Below the pieces are notes generated by a model. That model was not told where the DNA came from, searched no databases, and saw only the letters and a program-made list of their open reading frames with translations. Position numbers and translations under genes: made by a program. From JBCBDX01 sp038529265 (lineage in GTDB: Bacteria > Pseudomonadota > Alphaproteobacteria > Rhizobiales > Rhizobiaceae), in contig JBCBDX010000004.1 in NCBI GenBank assembly GCA_038529265.1, forward strand, positions 124,001 to 188,000: a stretch of DNA of 64,000 nucleotides, read 5' to 3'. Positions 41,028 to 49,337 of this stretch are shown piece by piece (the first letter of the stretch is position 1; every line of letters begins with the position of its first letter).

Positions 41028-41681
41028 TTAGAGAGTTGCGAACTCGGCGCCATAGAGCCGATAAAACTGATCAAGGGCGCGCTCGACCTGTTTGTTCTGA
41101 TCAAGCGGCAGCCCGAGAGATGTCAGCTTCTCGCCCAGCAACATGCGCACATGCTTGTCCCGGACGAGCAATCCATAAAGCGTCTCGAAGGCTTCCTCAG
41201 TATCGTCAAAACGCAAATGGCCCGCACGGCGAGCAGCCTCCAACAGCGCTTTGGCACGCGCGCGAATTGCCGACCGACCGCGATTGACCAAAAGATCGCC
41301 CAATGGCGCTCCATCGGCACTGGCTTGACCGACGGCGAGCCTGTTAAGCGCAATGGACGTTGAGCCCGAAAGGACAGTCAACAAGTCATTGCCAAAAGCC
41401 TCAAAGTCGACGCGAAAATCCTCGGCGCTGCGATTGGCGCTTGCAGCAGCAGCTGGCACACGCACCTTTGATGCCTGATAGGCGATCATGGCAGACAAAA
41501 CGCCTTCGCGATCGCCGAACCACTTGTAAAGGCTTTCTTTTGAACAGTTTGCAGCGCGAGCAAGACCGGCGGTGGTAATCGCCTTTTCTCCACCGGCTAC
41601 AAGCAACGCTAATCCAGCCTCAAGTACCTGCGCTTGGCGGTCTGTGAATTCACTGTCTTCCACTTTGGATTGGTAATTCAT
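41028..41681 (-). CDS. TetR-family transcriptional regulator
   Basis: 217-residue TetR-type repressor. The helix-turn-helix is GEKAITTAGLARAANCSKES then LYKWFGDREGVLSAMIAY (~32-68); the C-terminal helical ligand domain follows and is divergent. Ribosome site GGGAGACGGC before the ATG. A perfect 16-bp palindrome lies 28 bp upstream of the start codon and is very probably its own operator. It is 37 bp ahead of ilvC in the same direction, so it may also influence ilvC through read-through. The ligand is unknown. Confidence 0.87.
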   Translation of the reverse strand: MNYQSKVEDSEFTDRQAQVLEAGLALLVAGGEKAITTAGLARAANCSKESLYKWFGDREGVLSAMIAYQASKVRVPAAAASANRSAEDFRVDFEAFGNDLLTVLSGSTSIALNRLAVGQASADGAPLGDLLVNRGRSAIRARAKALLEAARRAGHLRFDDTEEAFETLYGLLVRDKHVRMLLGEKLTSLGLPLDQNKQVERALDQFYRLYGAEFATL

Positions 41682-41708
41682 GCCGTCTCCCGGAAATTGC
41701 CGCCGCCA

Positions 41709-41724
41709 CGTACCGTACGGTACG
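41709..41724. promoter_or_regulatory. Perfect 16-bp palindrome, candidate TetR operator
   Basis: CGTACCGTACGGTACG is its own reverse complement over 16 bases. It lies 28 bp before the TetR-family start codon, the usual place for autoregulation. It contains the shorter dyad ACCGTACGGT seen in operators of several TetR repressors. Confidence 0.7.
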
Positions 41725-41862
41725 GTTCGCCGTCAAGCGTATATTTGCAAAGCCTTATGCCAAGGTCTCTTTTCATTAAAATTTGATTTTTGTTTTCGCT
41801 GTATCCATACGGGCCGGATGGCAGTGGGATTGAGCCAAAGAGTACGGTCAGGGCAAGCTTAA

Positions 41863-42699
41863 GTGAAAATCCAAGTTATAAATCTGGATAAGCGCGTCGA
41901 TCGCTGGGAGAGAGTACGTAAACGTCTGGATGCTGCTGAACTGCAATATTCCCGACTGTCGGCGACCACGCCGGAAACGCTGCCAGAGGCCGCGCGCAAA
42001 GGTGTGGAATCCATGCCGGAAGGTTTGCAGATCAGTGATGTTGAGCTGGCCTGTTTTTGCAGCCACATCAGAGCCATTGAGCAGATCGTGATTGGAGATG
42101 ATAGCTTTGGCATTGTCATGGAGGATGATGCAGTGATCGCGCCTTCTTTCAAAACAGCCGTCACGCAGTTGACGAAGCATATGGCTGTCGGCGATGTGGT
42201 GCGTCTGGAACGTGTAAATCCGCGCATGCGCCTTCGCATTCCAGCTGCAAATATATCCAAGGATCTGCAAATATTCGGCCTGGATCGCTTTGATCCGGGC
42301 TGCGGCGCTTACATTGTCGAACGCGAGGCTGCAAAACGCCTTGTGTCGAACCCATACAAGAGCCCAATTCCGATAGACCTTTGGCTATTCGATCTGCAGT
42401 TTCCGAAACCGGCAGGTGTCCGGTGCCGGCAATTGGTCCCCGCAATCTCAATTCAACAACACTTGGCTGACGGTGTCCCTCTGGAAGCATCTGATAGCGA
42501 CATTCATCATGTTCGCATGCATCGCGTGGATGAACTCACCGTGCCAGGTCCCCAGGACAATATGTCATTTGTTTTGCGTGAATGGTTGCGACTTACCAGA
42601 CGCCTGAAAATGATGGCGCGACGATTTCGTGCAGGCAACCCAGTCTTCTATCGCAGCCGCAAAATGCATGTGCCTTTTGCTGATGACAAAATTGCTTGA
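41863..42699 (+). CDS. Glycosyltransferase family 25 protein (first)
   Basis: 278-residue GT25 enzyme (LPS-type beta-galactosyl/glucosyltransferase fold). Opening IQVINLDKRVDRWERV is the family nucleotide-sugar motif, followed by ELACFCSHIRAIEQIV, VMEDDAVIAP (the DxD-like metal/nucleotide site) and GCGAYIVEREAAKRLV. GT25 enzymes add hexoses to LPS core or, in eukaryotes, to collagen hydroxylysine. The start is GTG at the end of an intergenic region; the ribosome site is weak. It is followed 27 bp later by a paralogue and then a radical SAM gene, a compact three-gene unit. The acceptor is unknown. Confidence 0.85.
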   Translation: MKIQVINLDKRVDRWERVRKRLDAAELQYSRLSATTPETLPEAARKGVESMPEGLQISDVELACFCSHIRAIEQIVIGDDSFGIVMEDDAVIAPSFKTAVTQLTKHMAVGDVVRLERVNPRMRLRIPAANISKDLQIFGLDRFDPGCGAYIVEREAAKRLVSNPYKSPIPIDLWLFDLQFPKPAGVRCRQLVPAISIQQHLADGVPLEASDSDIHHVRMHRVDELTVPGPQDNMSFVLREWLRLTRRLKMMARRFRAGNPVFYRSRKMHVPFADDKIA

Positions 42700-42726
42700 A
42701 AAACGGCAAGCTTCGTAGCGTTCAAC

Positions 42727-43572
42727 ATGCAGATTTACGTCATCAACTTGGACAACAAGCCTGATCGGTGGGAAACCATGAAACGTCAGGCCGTCGATTT
42801 GGGGTTATCCGTAAAGCGGGTGCCGGCAACAACGCCAGACGGTTTGAGCAGTGGCGAGCAAACCAAATGGGAAACCAGTGTCAATGGCCAGCGTATTTCC
42901 ATCACCGAATATGCTTGCGCCTTGAGCCACCGGAAAGTCTGGCAGCAGATTGCAGAAAATGCAGCAGGCGGCAACGCACTGGTACTGGAAGATGACGTTG
43001 TCTTATCCGAAAAACTGCCTGACGTTCTAGATGACATTGACGGCCAAACGGGTTGGGATATCTTGCGATTGGAAACCTACCTCAAGGAATTCAAAGTTGG
43101 CCGGCGCAAACCTGTGGAGAGCAGACACGTAGGCTTTTATTCACTATGCGCAGGCGACTACGGCGCGGCGGCCTATATTATCTCGCCAGCAGCAGCAAAG
43201 AAACTGGTTAGCAAACCAACACGCACTGACGTGCCTGTCGATACATGGTTGTTTGACAGGCGGGCAAACAACCCGCCATCTGTCCGGGTATTTCAATGCG
43301 CACCCGCGCTGGCTGTACAGCTGCATCGCTTGAACGTGGTTGGATACACAGTCGATGAAAGTAGCAGCCTTGAAAGTACACGTGCCTTCGTTCGCCTTTA
43401 CCGGAGCGAGGCTTTTATGCGCCCTCTGCCCAAGACAAAGCTGCTGCGTGAGTTGTTTCGTCCACTTTTCCAACTTGAAAGTTTGATCTATCAGAGATTT
43501 TGGACGCCAATTGGCGAACCTTGCGAATATTCGGGCGGCGAGTTCGTTGAGTTTTGGGACAATATCAAATGA
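42727..43572 (+). CDS. Glycosyltransferase family 25 protein (second)
   Basis: 281-residue GT25 paralogue of the preceding gene: MQIYVINLDNKPDRWETM, YACALSHRKVWQQIAE, LVLEDDVVL (acidic metal/nucleotide site), GAAAYIISPAAAKKLV and PVDTWLFDRRAN. Similarity to its neighbour runs through the whole length, so the pair arose by duplication. The C-terminal third is longer and unique. Its stop codon overlaps the radical SAM start as ATGA, which indicates translational coupling and a shared pathway. Location cytoplasmic; the product presumably modifies an LPS or other cell-surface acceptor. Confidence 0.85.
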   Translation: MQIYVINLDNKPDRWETMKRQAVDLGLSVKRVPATTPDGLSSGEQTKWETSVNGQRISITEYACALSHRKVWQQIAENAAGGNALVLEDDVVLSEKLPDVLDDIDGQTGWDILRLETYLKEFKVGRRKPVESRHVGFYSLCAGDYGAAAYIISPAAAKKLVSKPTRTDVPVDTWLFDRRANNPPSVRVFQCAPALAVQLHRLNVVGYTVDESSSLESTRAFVRLYRSEAFMRPLPKTKLLRELFRPLFQLESLIYQRFWTPIGEPCEYSGGEFVEFWDNIK

Positions 43573-44714
43573 ACTTGATCCTTCGGAAATTTCAGGAAAG
43601 TGGCATCGGCATTAAGAGTGATCTTCTGCCACCGCGCTTCATGTTCATGGAGGTGAACAAGCGCTGCAACCTGAAGTGCACACATTGCGACTTTTGGATG
43701 CGCAATGATGACGACCGCGCCAATTACCTGACGCTTTCCCAAAAAGAGAACATTATCGGCGAGTTCGCCCATATGAGCCCGCGCGGATCGCTGGTCATAT
43801 GTGGCGGCGAGCCAATGCTGGACTTGGAAGAGTATTTTGGCATGTGCGCGGCGGCACGCGACAAAGGCATACGCGTCCTTTCTGTTGTTAACGGCACGCG
43901 TATCCGCACCGCCGAAATGGCTGACAGAATGGTTCTGGAAGGACCACATGAGATTTCAATCTCGCTAAACAGCCATGACCCGGAAATTCACGACAAGACC
44001 CGTGGTGTTAAAGGTGCTTTTGAAAGGGCGGTACGTGCCCTGCGTCTTCTTTGTGAAGCACGTGACAGAAACCCGCAGGCAAAATCGCGGATCATTGTCA
44101 TGGGGCTGATTTTCAAGTCCAACTACAAGTTGATCGAAGAGTTCTACGACTTCGTCCTCAACGACATCGGCGTAAATCATCTGAAGCTGAATTTCCTTCA
44201 ACCCAGTTTTGGTGCGCTTGGCGATGTTGACCGCTTTTTTGAAGATGAGGGCGAAATCGATCAGGATGAGATGATGAAAACCATCAACCGCTGCGACAAG
44301 CGGTTCAACCTGCAGCTTAATCCCGCCTGGAAGCAGGACGTGTCAATGTATTTTGATTCGCTAAGCGAAATCGATGACCGCATCAATGGCTGGCAGTCGA
44401 GCGGGCGCACCAAAAAGCATATCTGCAACACCTACGATCGAAACATCATGGTCAATCACTACGGCATGGCGCGGCTCTGCTTTGCCAGTGGTTTTGAAGG
44501 CAAACAATTGGAGCAATCAGGCGATCTGACCGAGTTCTGGTACGGCGCTGAAAACATCCGCAGGAAGATGCGCAAGTGCAATGCCTTCTGCGGTATCAGC
44601 CATTCTGTGAGGAAAGAATCGAGCACAGTTCAAGGTCGCCATTCCATGGATGATTTTGTTGCCGCCAACGCCTCACGGCGCGGCAAGCGACCGACTGAAT
44701 ATCAAGGCAGCTAG
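43569..44714 (+). CDS. Radical SAM protein with SPASM-like C-terminal cysteines
   Basis: 381 residues. The radical SAM cluster motif CNLKCTHC (Cys33, 37, 40) sits in FMEVNKRCNLKCTHCDFWM, followed by LVICGGEPMLDLEEYF (GGE motif) and ISISLNSHDPEIHDKTRG. The C-terminus has several further Cys (KHICNTYDRN, ARLCFASG, RKCNAFCGIS), spaced like an auxiliary-cluster domain. It overlaps the upstream GT25 gene by 4 bp. Radical SAM/SPASM enzymes often mature peptides or modify sugars; no precursor-peptide gene is visible beside it, so surface-sugar chemistry is the better guess. It ends 4 bp before pdxJ, convergent. Confidence 0.85.
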   Translation: MNLILRKFQESGIGIKSDLLPPRFMFMEVNKRCNLKCTHCDFWMRNDDDRANYLTLSQKENIIGEFAHMSPRGSLVICGGEPMLDLEEYFGMCAAARDKGIRVLSVVNGTRIRTAEMADRMVLEGPHEISISLNSHDPEIHDKTRGVKGAFERAVRALRLLCEARDRNPQAKSRIIVMGLIFKSNYKLIEEFYDFVLNDIGVNHLKLNFLQPSFGALGDVDRFFEDEGEIDQDEMMKTINRCDKRFNLQLNPAWKQDVSMYFDSLSEIDDRINGWQSSGRTKKHICNTYDRNIMVNHYGMARLCFASGFEGKQLEQSGDLTEFWYGAENIRRKMRKCNAFCGISHSVRKESSTVQGRHSMDDFVAANASRRGKRPTEYQGS

Positions 44715-44718
44715 AGGA

Positions 44719-45462
44719 CTACCCCAACGCCGCCAAAAACCGCTGAACTGAACCGGCATAACCATACTCCAGCGCGTCCGCCGTCAGACCATGGCCGATG
44801 GAAACTTCCGCCAGATTGGGCAGGGCGTCGGCGAGCGGCTTGAGATTTTCGACAGTAAGATCGTGCCCGGCGTTGACGCCAAGGCCCGCCACTTCGGCAT
44901 AGCCTGCCGTCGATGCCAGCATATTCAGCGCGTGGGCGGCTTCCTTGGGATCATCATAGGTACCGCCGTAGGGGCCGGTGTACAACTCAACGCGATCGGC
45001 ACCTGTTTCCCTGGCGCGAGCGATCATGTCCGGTCCCGCGTCGGGATCGCAAAAGAGCGAAACGCGAAAGCCGTTCGATTTCAGGCGTTGTACGCGATCG
45101 CGCAAGTAGTTTTCCTTGCCCACGAAATCCCAGCCATGATCGGACGTCGCCTGGGCAGGATCATCCGGGACAAGCGTCACCTGTTCCGGTTCATTGGCTT
45201 CAACCAACTCCAGAAAATCATCGCTCGGATAGCCTTCCATGTTGAACTCGGCATCAGGAAACTCATCATCAATCAGTGCGCGCAATTCAGGCAAATCCGA
45301 GAACCGGACATGCCTCTGATCCGGCCTTGGATGTACCGTCAAACCATGAGCGCCCGCTGCAAGCGCAATACGCCCGAGATGAACAACATTGGGCCAGGGC
45401 AAATCGCGTCTGTTGCGCAAAAGCGCGACAGCATTGAGGTTCACGGACAGTTTAGCAGGCAT
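44719..45462 (-). CDS. pdxJ: Pyridoxine 5'-phosphate synthase
   Basis: 247-residue TIM-barrel enzyme condensing 1-deoxyxylulose 5-phosphate with 3-amino-2-oxopropyl phosphate to make PNP, the last ring-forming step of DXP-dependent vitamin B6 synthesis. Signatures: LSVNLNAVALLRNRRD, LTVHPRPDQRHVRFSDL, FNMEGYPSDDF, VTLVPDD, VSLFCDPDA, ELYTGPYGGTYDD and GLGVNAGHDLT. The EGYP in place of the E-G-(N/Y) seen in many homologues is still close to the family. Monocistronic by position; divergent from the PP2C-like gene. Confidence 0.95.
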   Translation of the reverse strand: MPAKLSVNLNAVALLRNRRDLPWPNVVHLGRIALAAGAHGLTVHPRPDQRHVRFSDLPELRALIDDEFPDAEFNMEGYPSDDFLELVEANEPEQVTLVPDDPAQATSDHGWDFVGKENYLRDRVQRLKSNGFRVSLFCDPDAGPDMIARARETGADRVELYTGPYGGTYDDPKEAAHALNMLASTAGYAEVAGLGVNAGHDLTVENLKPLADALPNLAEVSIGHGLTADALEYGYAGSVQRFLAALG

Positions 45463-45569
45463 CTGCGATGTCTTTCCTTTTCAAGAGCACCTGAAAATGA
45501 GAGCGCGTTCAAACCCTAACTGACGCCGAGTGTCAAACTGGTGACATGTTGGCGTAAGATGCAGCGTCA

Positions 45570-46439
45570 ATGCCTGTTCTGACTATCCTCGATTCGATTA
45601 CCCTTCCCGGCTCAAAGCACAAGGCCAATGAAGACCAATTTGGGCACACCGCACATTGCGCCTTTGTCATCGATGGCGCGACGGGCGTCGGTGAAGATTT
45701 CATTGTCTCACGGCACGACAGTGATGCCGCTTGGCTCGCTACATTTGCAAAAGTCCATTTTGAAGAAATGCTGCGCCCCGGACGCACGATAGCCGATGTT
45801 ATCAGGCAAACAAACGCCTTGGCCCACAAGATCGTTTCGTTTGCGGCGCAGGGCGACGACATACCCCATTGGAACCTACCGGTGGCAGGCTTTCAGGCGC
45901 TACGCATAGAAGGCGACCATCTTTTTGCCCACGGGCTTGGCGACTGCATGCTTTACGTGATGGGCGCCGATAGCAAAATCGAAGAAGCAACAGGATTTAT
46001 CGGCGGCGACAAATCGGAGATCAAGCGCGCAGCCGATGCCATCAAGCGGCTTGGCGGGCTAAAGGCTGATCAGAACGCGCTTGCTGATGAAGACACTTTG
46101 GCAAAAGACCGCGCTATTCGCGCAACCTATAACAAGCCAGATGGCATCGTCTGGACGCTCGGCGTTGAGCCAAGAGCGGCTGATCATCTAACGACCAAGC
46201 GCATAAACGCGGCTCTACCGGCCATCGGCATTTTGGCAACGGACGGCTTTTCCGCGCTCATCGACAAGTATGGATGCTACAAGCCCGCCGAGCTGATCAA
46301 AGTTGCCCAGAAAAAAGGACTCGCGGAACTGGCCCGCGAGCTTCGCTACATCGAAGAAGTAGATGATCCAGACGGAACCAAGCACCCGCGGATGAAGCGC
46401 AGCGATGACGCGACGGCGATATTGTTTGAAATTTCGTAA
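45570..46439 (+). CDS. PP2C-family protein phosphatase-like
   Basis: 289-residue metal-dependent phosphatase-like protein. Motifs: KHKANEDQFGHTAHCAFVID with GATGVG (metal Asp residues), HGLGDCMLYVMG, ILATDGFSALIDKYG and KRSDDATAILFEIS, covering PP2C motifs 1, 2, 8 and 11. It is shorter than eukaryotic PP2C and belongs to a compact bacterial branch. Probably dephosphorylates Ser/Thr residues; no kinase gene is adjacent. The promoter region is shared with divergent pdxJ. A short inverted repeat GGTTAAC-CAGCT-GTTAACC lies just past the stop codon. Confidence 0.82.
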   Translation: MPVLTILDSITLPGSKHKANEDQFGHTAHCAFVIDGATGVGEDFIVSRHDSDAAWLATFAKVHFEEMLRPGRTIADVIRQTNALAHKIVSFAAQGDDIPHWNLPVAGFQALRIEGDHLFAHGLGDCMLYVMGADSKIEEATGFIGGDKSEIKRAADAIKRLGGLKADQNALADEDTLAKDRAIRATYNKPDGIVWTLGVEPRAADHLTTKRINAALPAIGILATDGFSALIDKYGCYKPAELIKVAQKKGLAELARELRYIEEVDDPDGTKHPRMKRSDDATAILFEIS

Positions 46440-46497
46440 AGATGCTTCTTCCGCAATCGCAAAAACGAAAATTTTTAACATTATGGTTAACCAGCTG

Positions 46498-46671
46498 TTA
46501 ACCACCGAACAAGCCTATCAAAGCTGCTAAGGCAGCAAAGCAAATACTGAATAGGATTTGAGCGGAACGATCGATTTTGCCGTCATCGAAAATCACAGAG
46601 CGAACAACAATCAGTGCGCCCAACATAAGTGATAGCGATGCAATCAGCGCCAAAAAAATGTTTAATATCAT
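46498..46671 (-). CDS. Small two-helix membrane protein (57 aa)
   Basis: Tiny protein with two hydrophobic helices (ILNIFLALIASLSLMLGALIVV and ILFSICFAALAALIGLF) joined by a short polar loop (FDDGKIDRSAQ). The start ATG has GGAG eight bases upstream, better than an ATG 39 bases further up. No family is recognised. It sits in a visibly A+T-rich stretch and faces the PP2C-like gene. Coding is likely but not certain, since hydrophobic frames arise easily in A+T-rich DNA. Confidence 0.45.
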   Translation of the reverse strand: MILNIFLALIASLSLMLGALIVVRSVIFDDGKIDRSAQILFSICFAALAALIGLFGG

Positions 46672-47015
46672 TAGTTTGCTCCATTTACTGATATGCAAAT
46701 TTTCGAGCAAATTCTTGATATTTAAAATTACTATAGAGCGCCAAACTCAGATTGTTATCGATAGTTATTGTTACATAATCGAAAGAAGTAACATTAGATT
46801 TTGAAAATGGTAATTATTTACAAATTGATCTGCTTCGGTAGGTTATGGGCTTTTTTCGCTTATTTATCAGTGCTTCCCGTTTTGTTCACGGTTGGCTTAT
46901 GCTCTGATATAGTGTGTTATCTCGATACGAATTCAGGAGGTTCGTTACGATAAACGGCTTGGTATAATGTTATGTTGTTTGCCGATGCAAAAAATAAATT
47001 GATGCGAGCAGACCC
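46672..47015. other. A+T-rich gene-free stretch
   Basis: About 340 bp of A+T-rich sequence without a supported gene, RNA or terminator. TGATATAGTG and similar A+T hexamers could serve as promoters for the following gene, but no convincing -35/-10 pair stands out. An AGGAGG (46937-46942) is not followed by a frame of any length. Confidence 0.4.
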
Positions 47016-47600
47016 ATGAGTGTCTCGTCAGCATTCGATGACTTTCTTGAATATTTCGTTAAGCAAATGATGAAATCAGACAAGGAGAGCCATAGAGTTA
47101 TTGCAGCTTTAGAGGCTGCGATTAAGATGCTGAATGAATATCTTGAAGGTCTAAAAAGCAAAATCGGCACGGAAGACGAAGAGACGCTCAGACCTGCTCA
47201 TATCGATGGAAAGGCCAAAGATCAGCAGGGTGAAATAATCGAAAGTGGTCAGCTGCCGGTTGAAAAAAAAGCCACTGTTTTTGATAAACCCGAGACATTT
47301 CGGGGAAAAAAGCTCAGTTATCTACAGAGTTATATAATATTGTCGTACATGTTGCGAAATCCATCAAAATCGATTGGCCTGCAATCAATTGTCAACGCGG
47401 TTGAAGCCGTTTTTGGGACGTCAAACCAAGGCTCTTTGAACACCAAACTAAATAGATGGAAAGACGAAGGCGTACTTTATTGGAGCCATCCAGATAAGCG
47501 AAAAGTCACAAAAGAAGGCGAACAAGAGCGACTTCGGTTCGCGGAACTTATCGACCCGGCCGAACGCAAGCGTATCGACGATATTCTTGAGACGCTCTGA
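47016..47600 (+). CDS. Uncharacterised protein with possible winged-helix C-terminus
   Basis: 194-residue soluble protein. The first ~55 residues are a charged helical region (KESHRVIAALEAAIKMLNEY) with coiled-coil character; residues ~100-180 look like a winged helix (LQSYIILSYMLRNPSKSIGL, IVNAVEAVFGTSNQGSLNTK, LNRWKDEGVLYWSHPDKRKV). Codon use is more A+T-rich than in the neighbours, which suggests recent acquisition. Ribosome site not obvious. It converges on the helicase gene with a 6-bp gap. I recognise no family; a DNA-binding regulator or a small mobile cargo gene are both possible. Confidence 0.55.
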   Translation: MSVSSAFDDFLEYFVKQMMKSDKESHRVIAALEAAIKMLNEYLEGLKSKIGTEDEETLRPAHIDGKAKDQQGEIIESGQLPVEKKATVFDKPETFRGKKLSYLQSYIILSYMLRNPSKSIGLQSIVNAVEAVFGTSNQGSLNTKLNRWKDEGVLYWSHPDKRKVTKEGEQERLRFAELIDPAERKRIDDILETL

Positions 47601-47606
47601 GGACCC

Positions 47607-48734
47607 TCACTTCACAATTGTAAGGCGCTCAGCGGCGCGGGTTACCGCTGTGTATAGCCAGCGCTGGCGTTGATCGCGGAACGCAAAGCTTTCGTCAAAC
47701 AGCACCACATTGTCCCACTGCGAACCCTGCGCCTTATGCACGGTCAGCGCATAGCCATAGTCGAAATCATCATAGCGTTTTTTGAGCTGCCAGGCGATGT
47801 CATCATCCGGCGATTCAAATGCCTGCTTCAGCAATTTGATCTTCGCCGCACCGCGATCATTGTCGCCATCATCAGGCGTAACCAACAGGTTGATGCCGGG
47901 CTTTGACGTTTGTTTGGATGACGTGAGCACCTGCCAAAGTGAACCGTTCAAAAGGCCCTTTTTCGGATCATTGCGCAGGCAAACCAACTTGTCGCCAGAC
48001 TGCGGGTATACCGCGTCAAATCCCTTTAATTCGCGGAGGCGCTGGTTGAAGCGACGCCGCGTCCGATTGATGCCGACCAAGACCTGATCTGCTTCCTGCA
48101 CCTCTTCAGTTTGAAGCTGCTGCTTGGAGATGATCTGGGCTTCGCCATAGTCGCCATACATCAGCTCATTGCCTTCACGCACATCCATTGCAATGCGGGT
48201 GATCGGATTTTCGGCGGCCTGCCGGTGAATCTCAGTCAGTAGGAAATCAGGCTCGGCGTCGGTGAAAAAGCCACCACCGGTGATCGGCGGCAATTGTCCG
48301 GGATCGCCAAGCACAAGCACCGGCGTCCCAAAACTTAATAGATCGCGGCCCAATTCTTCATCCACCATCGAACATTCATCGACGATGATCAGCTTTGCTT
48401 TGGCGACATCGGATTGACGATTAAGAGAAAAGGTCGGCGCCATCCCCTTCTTGCCGGACAGCGCATCTTCCACTTCCTCTTCGCCCCGAGGTCGATAGAT
48501 CAATGAGTGGATGGTTTTGGCGTTTGCAGCGCCCTTCGCGCGCATGACCTGTGCTGCTTTGCCGGTAAAGGCGGCGAACTGAACATCACCATCGACACCT
48601 TCTGCAAAATGCCGGGCGAGCGTCGTCTTGCCTGTGCCCGCATAGCCGAACAGACGAAACACCTGCGTGTGCCCGCTCTTCATCCATGCGGAGACAGACG
48701 TCAGCGCATCATCTTGTTGAGGTGAAAATTGCAT
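47607..48734 (-). CDS. RecD/Dda-like DNA helicase (superfamily 1)
   Basis: 375-residue SF1B-type helicase. Walker A is LFGYAGTGKTTLARHFAEG; Walker B is LIIVDECSMVDEEL; VLVLGDPGQLPPI is motif III, and the C-terminal UvrD-like part has YALTVHKAQGSQWDNVV and WLYTAVTRAAERL. Compact forms resemble phage Dda or a stand-alone RecD2 without the N-terminal domain. I used the ATG that starts MQFSPQQDDALTSV; the upstream frame is not conserved. It follows ilvN by 37 bp and may be the last gene of that transcript. Role in DNA repair or processing is likely, without specifics. Confidence 0.87.
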   Translation of the reverse strand: MQFSPQQDDALTSVSAWMKSGHTQVFRLFGYAGTGKTTLARHFAEGVDGDVQFAAFTGKAAQVMRAKGAANAKTIHSLIYRPRGEEEVEDALSGKKGMAPTFSLNRQSDVAKAKLIIVDECSMVDEELGRDLLSFGTPVLVLGDPGQLPPITGGGFFTDAEPDFLLTEIHRQAAENPITRIAMDVREGNELMYGDYGEAQIISKQQLQTEEVQEADQVLVGINRTRRRFNQRLRELKGFDAVYPQSGDKLVCLRNDPKKGLLNGSLWQVLTSSKQTSKPGINLLVTPDDGDNDRGAAKIKLLKQAFESPDDDIAWQLKKRYDDFDYGYALTVHKAQGSQWDNVVLFDESFAFRDQRQRWLYTAVTRAAERLTIVK

Positions 48735-48771
48735 CACTGCCCCAAGCGCAAAAGCGTGACAAGAATTTGTC

Positions 48772-49332
48772 TCAGCCGACCTCTGCGCCGCGTGCCATGG
48801 CCGCAACGCCGGAACGACACACTTCCACGATACCAAGCGGTGCCATGATCGCGATGAACTGCTCGATTTTGTTGGTACGACCGGTCAGCTCAAAAACAAA
48901 ATGCTCTGTGGTTGCATCAATTACCTTGGCCTCAAAGGCTTCGGCCAAACGCATCGATTCCAAACGGTTTGCGCCCTTGCCTGCCACCTTCACCATCGCA
49001 ATTTCACGTTCCAGCGGTTTTTCATAGCCATGCTGGCGAGCGACGACCGTCAGATCGGTGACCCGGTGCACGGGCACAATCCTCTCCAGCTGCGACTTGA
49101 TTTGCTCCAGCACCTGAGGCGTGCCGCCTGTCACGATCGTAATACGCGACAAGTGCTTTTCATGCTCGGTCTCTGAAACCGTCAAGCTTTCAATATTGTA
49201 GCCACGACCCGAAAACAGGCCAATCACGCGGGCCAACACGCCAGGCTCGTTGTCGACGACCACCGAAAGAGTGTGCGGCTCTACAACTTCTTTTTCTTCT
49301 GTGATGAAGTAGGCCGATGCAGGGACATTCAT
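48772..49332 (-). CDS. ilvN: Acetolactate synthase, small regulatory subunit
   Basis: 186-residue regulatory subunit that binds valine and activates the catalytic subunit. N-terminal ACT domain TLSVVVDNEPGVLARVIGLF followed by GYNIESLTVSETE, a second regulatory domain after ~90 (REIAMVKV, GRTNKIEQFI). Start is the ATG behind AAGGAAAG; a TTG lies three codons upstream. It is separated from ilvB by two unrelated genes (a lipoprotein and an EamA-type transporter) instead of following it directly. No second ilvN is seen. Confidence 0.94.
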   Translation of the reverse strand: MNVPASAYFITEEKEVVEPHTLSVVVDNEPGVLARVIGLFSGRGYNIESLTVSETEHEKHLSRITIVTGGTPQVLEQIKSQLERIVPVHRVTDLTVVARQHGYEKPLEREIAMVKVAGKGANRLESMRLAEAFEAKVIDATTEHFVFELTGRTNKIEQFIAIMAPLGIVEVCRSGVAAMARGAEVG

Positions 49333-49337
49333 GTGTT

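Noticed and set aside
43569..44714. Radical SAM enzyme as a RiPP maturase
   Set aside because: No small precursor-like frame was found in the unit or its immediate flanks; the two GT25 genes fit surface-sugar work better.
46485..46503. Inverted repeat GGTTAAC-CAGCT-GTTAACC as a terminator
   Set aside because: A+T-rich 7-bp stem without a T run on either strand; it may be a bidirectional weak terminator but I would not call it.
46498..48734. A+T-rich orphan genes plus RecD-like helicase as a defence island
   Set aside because: The helicase has normal composition and follows ilvN in the same direction; there is no nuclease or other effector.
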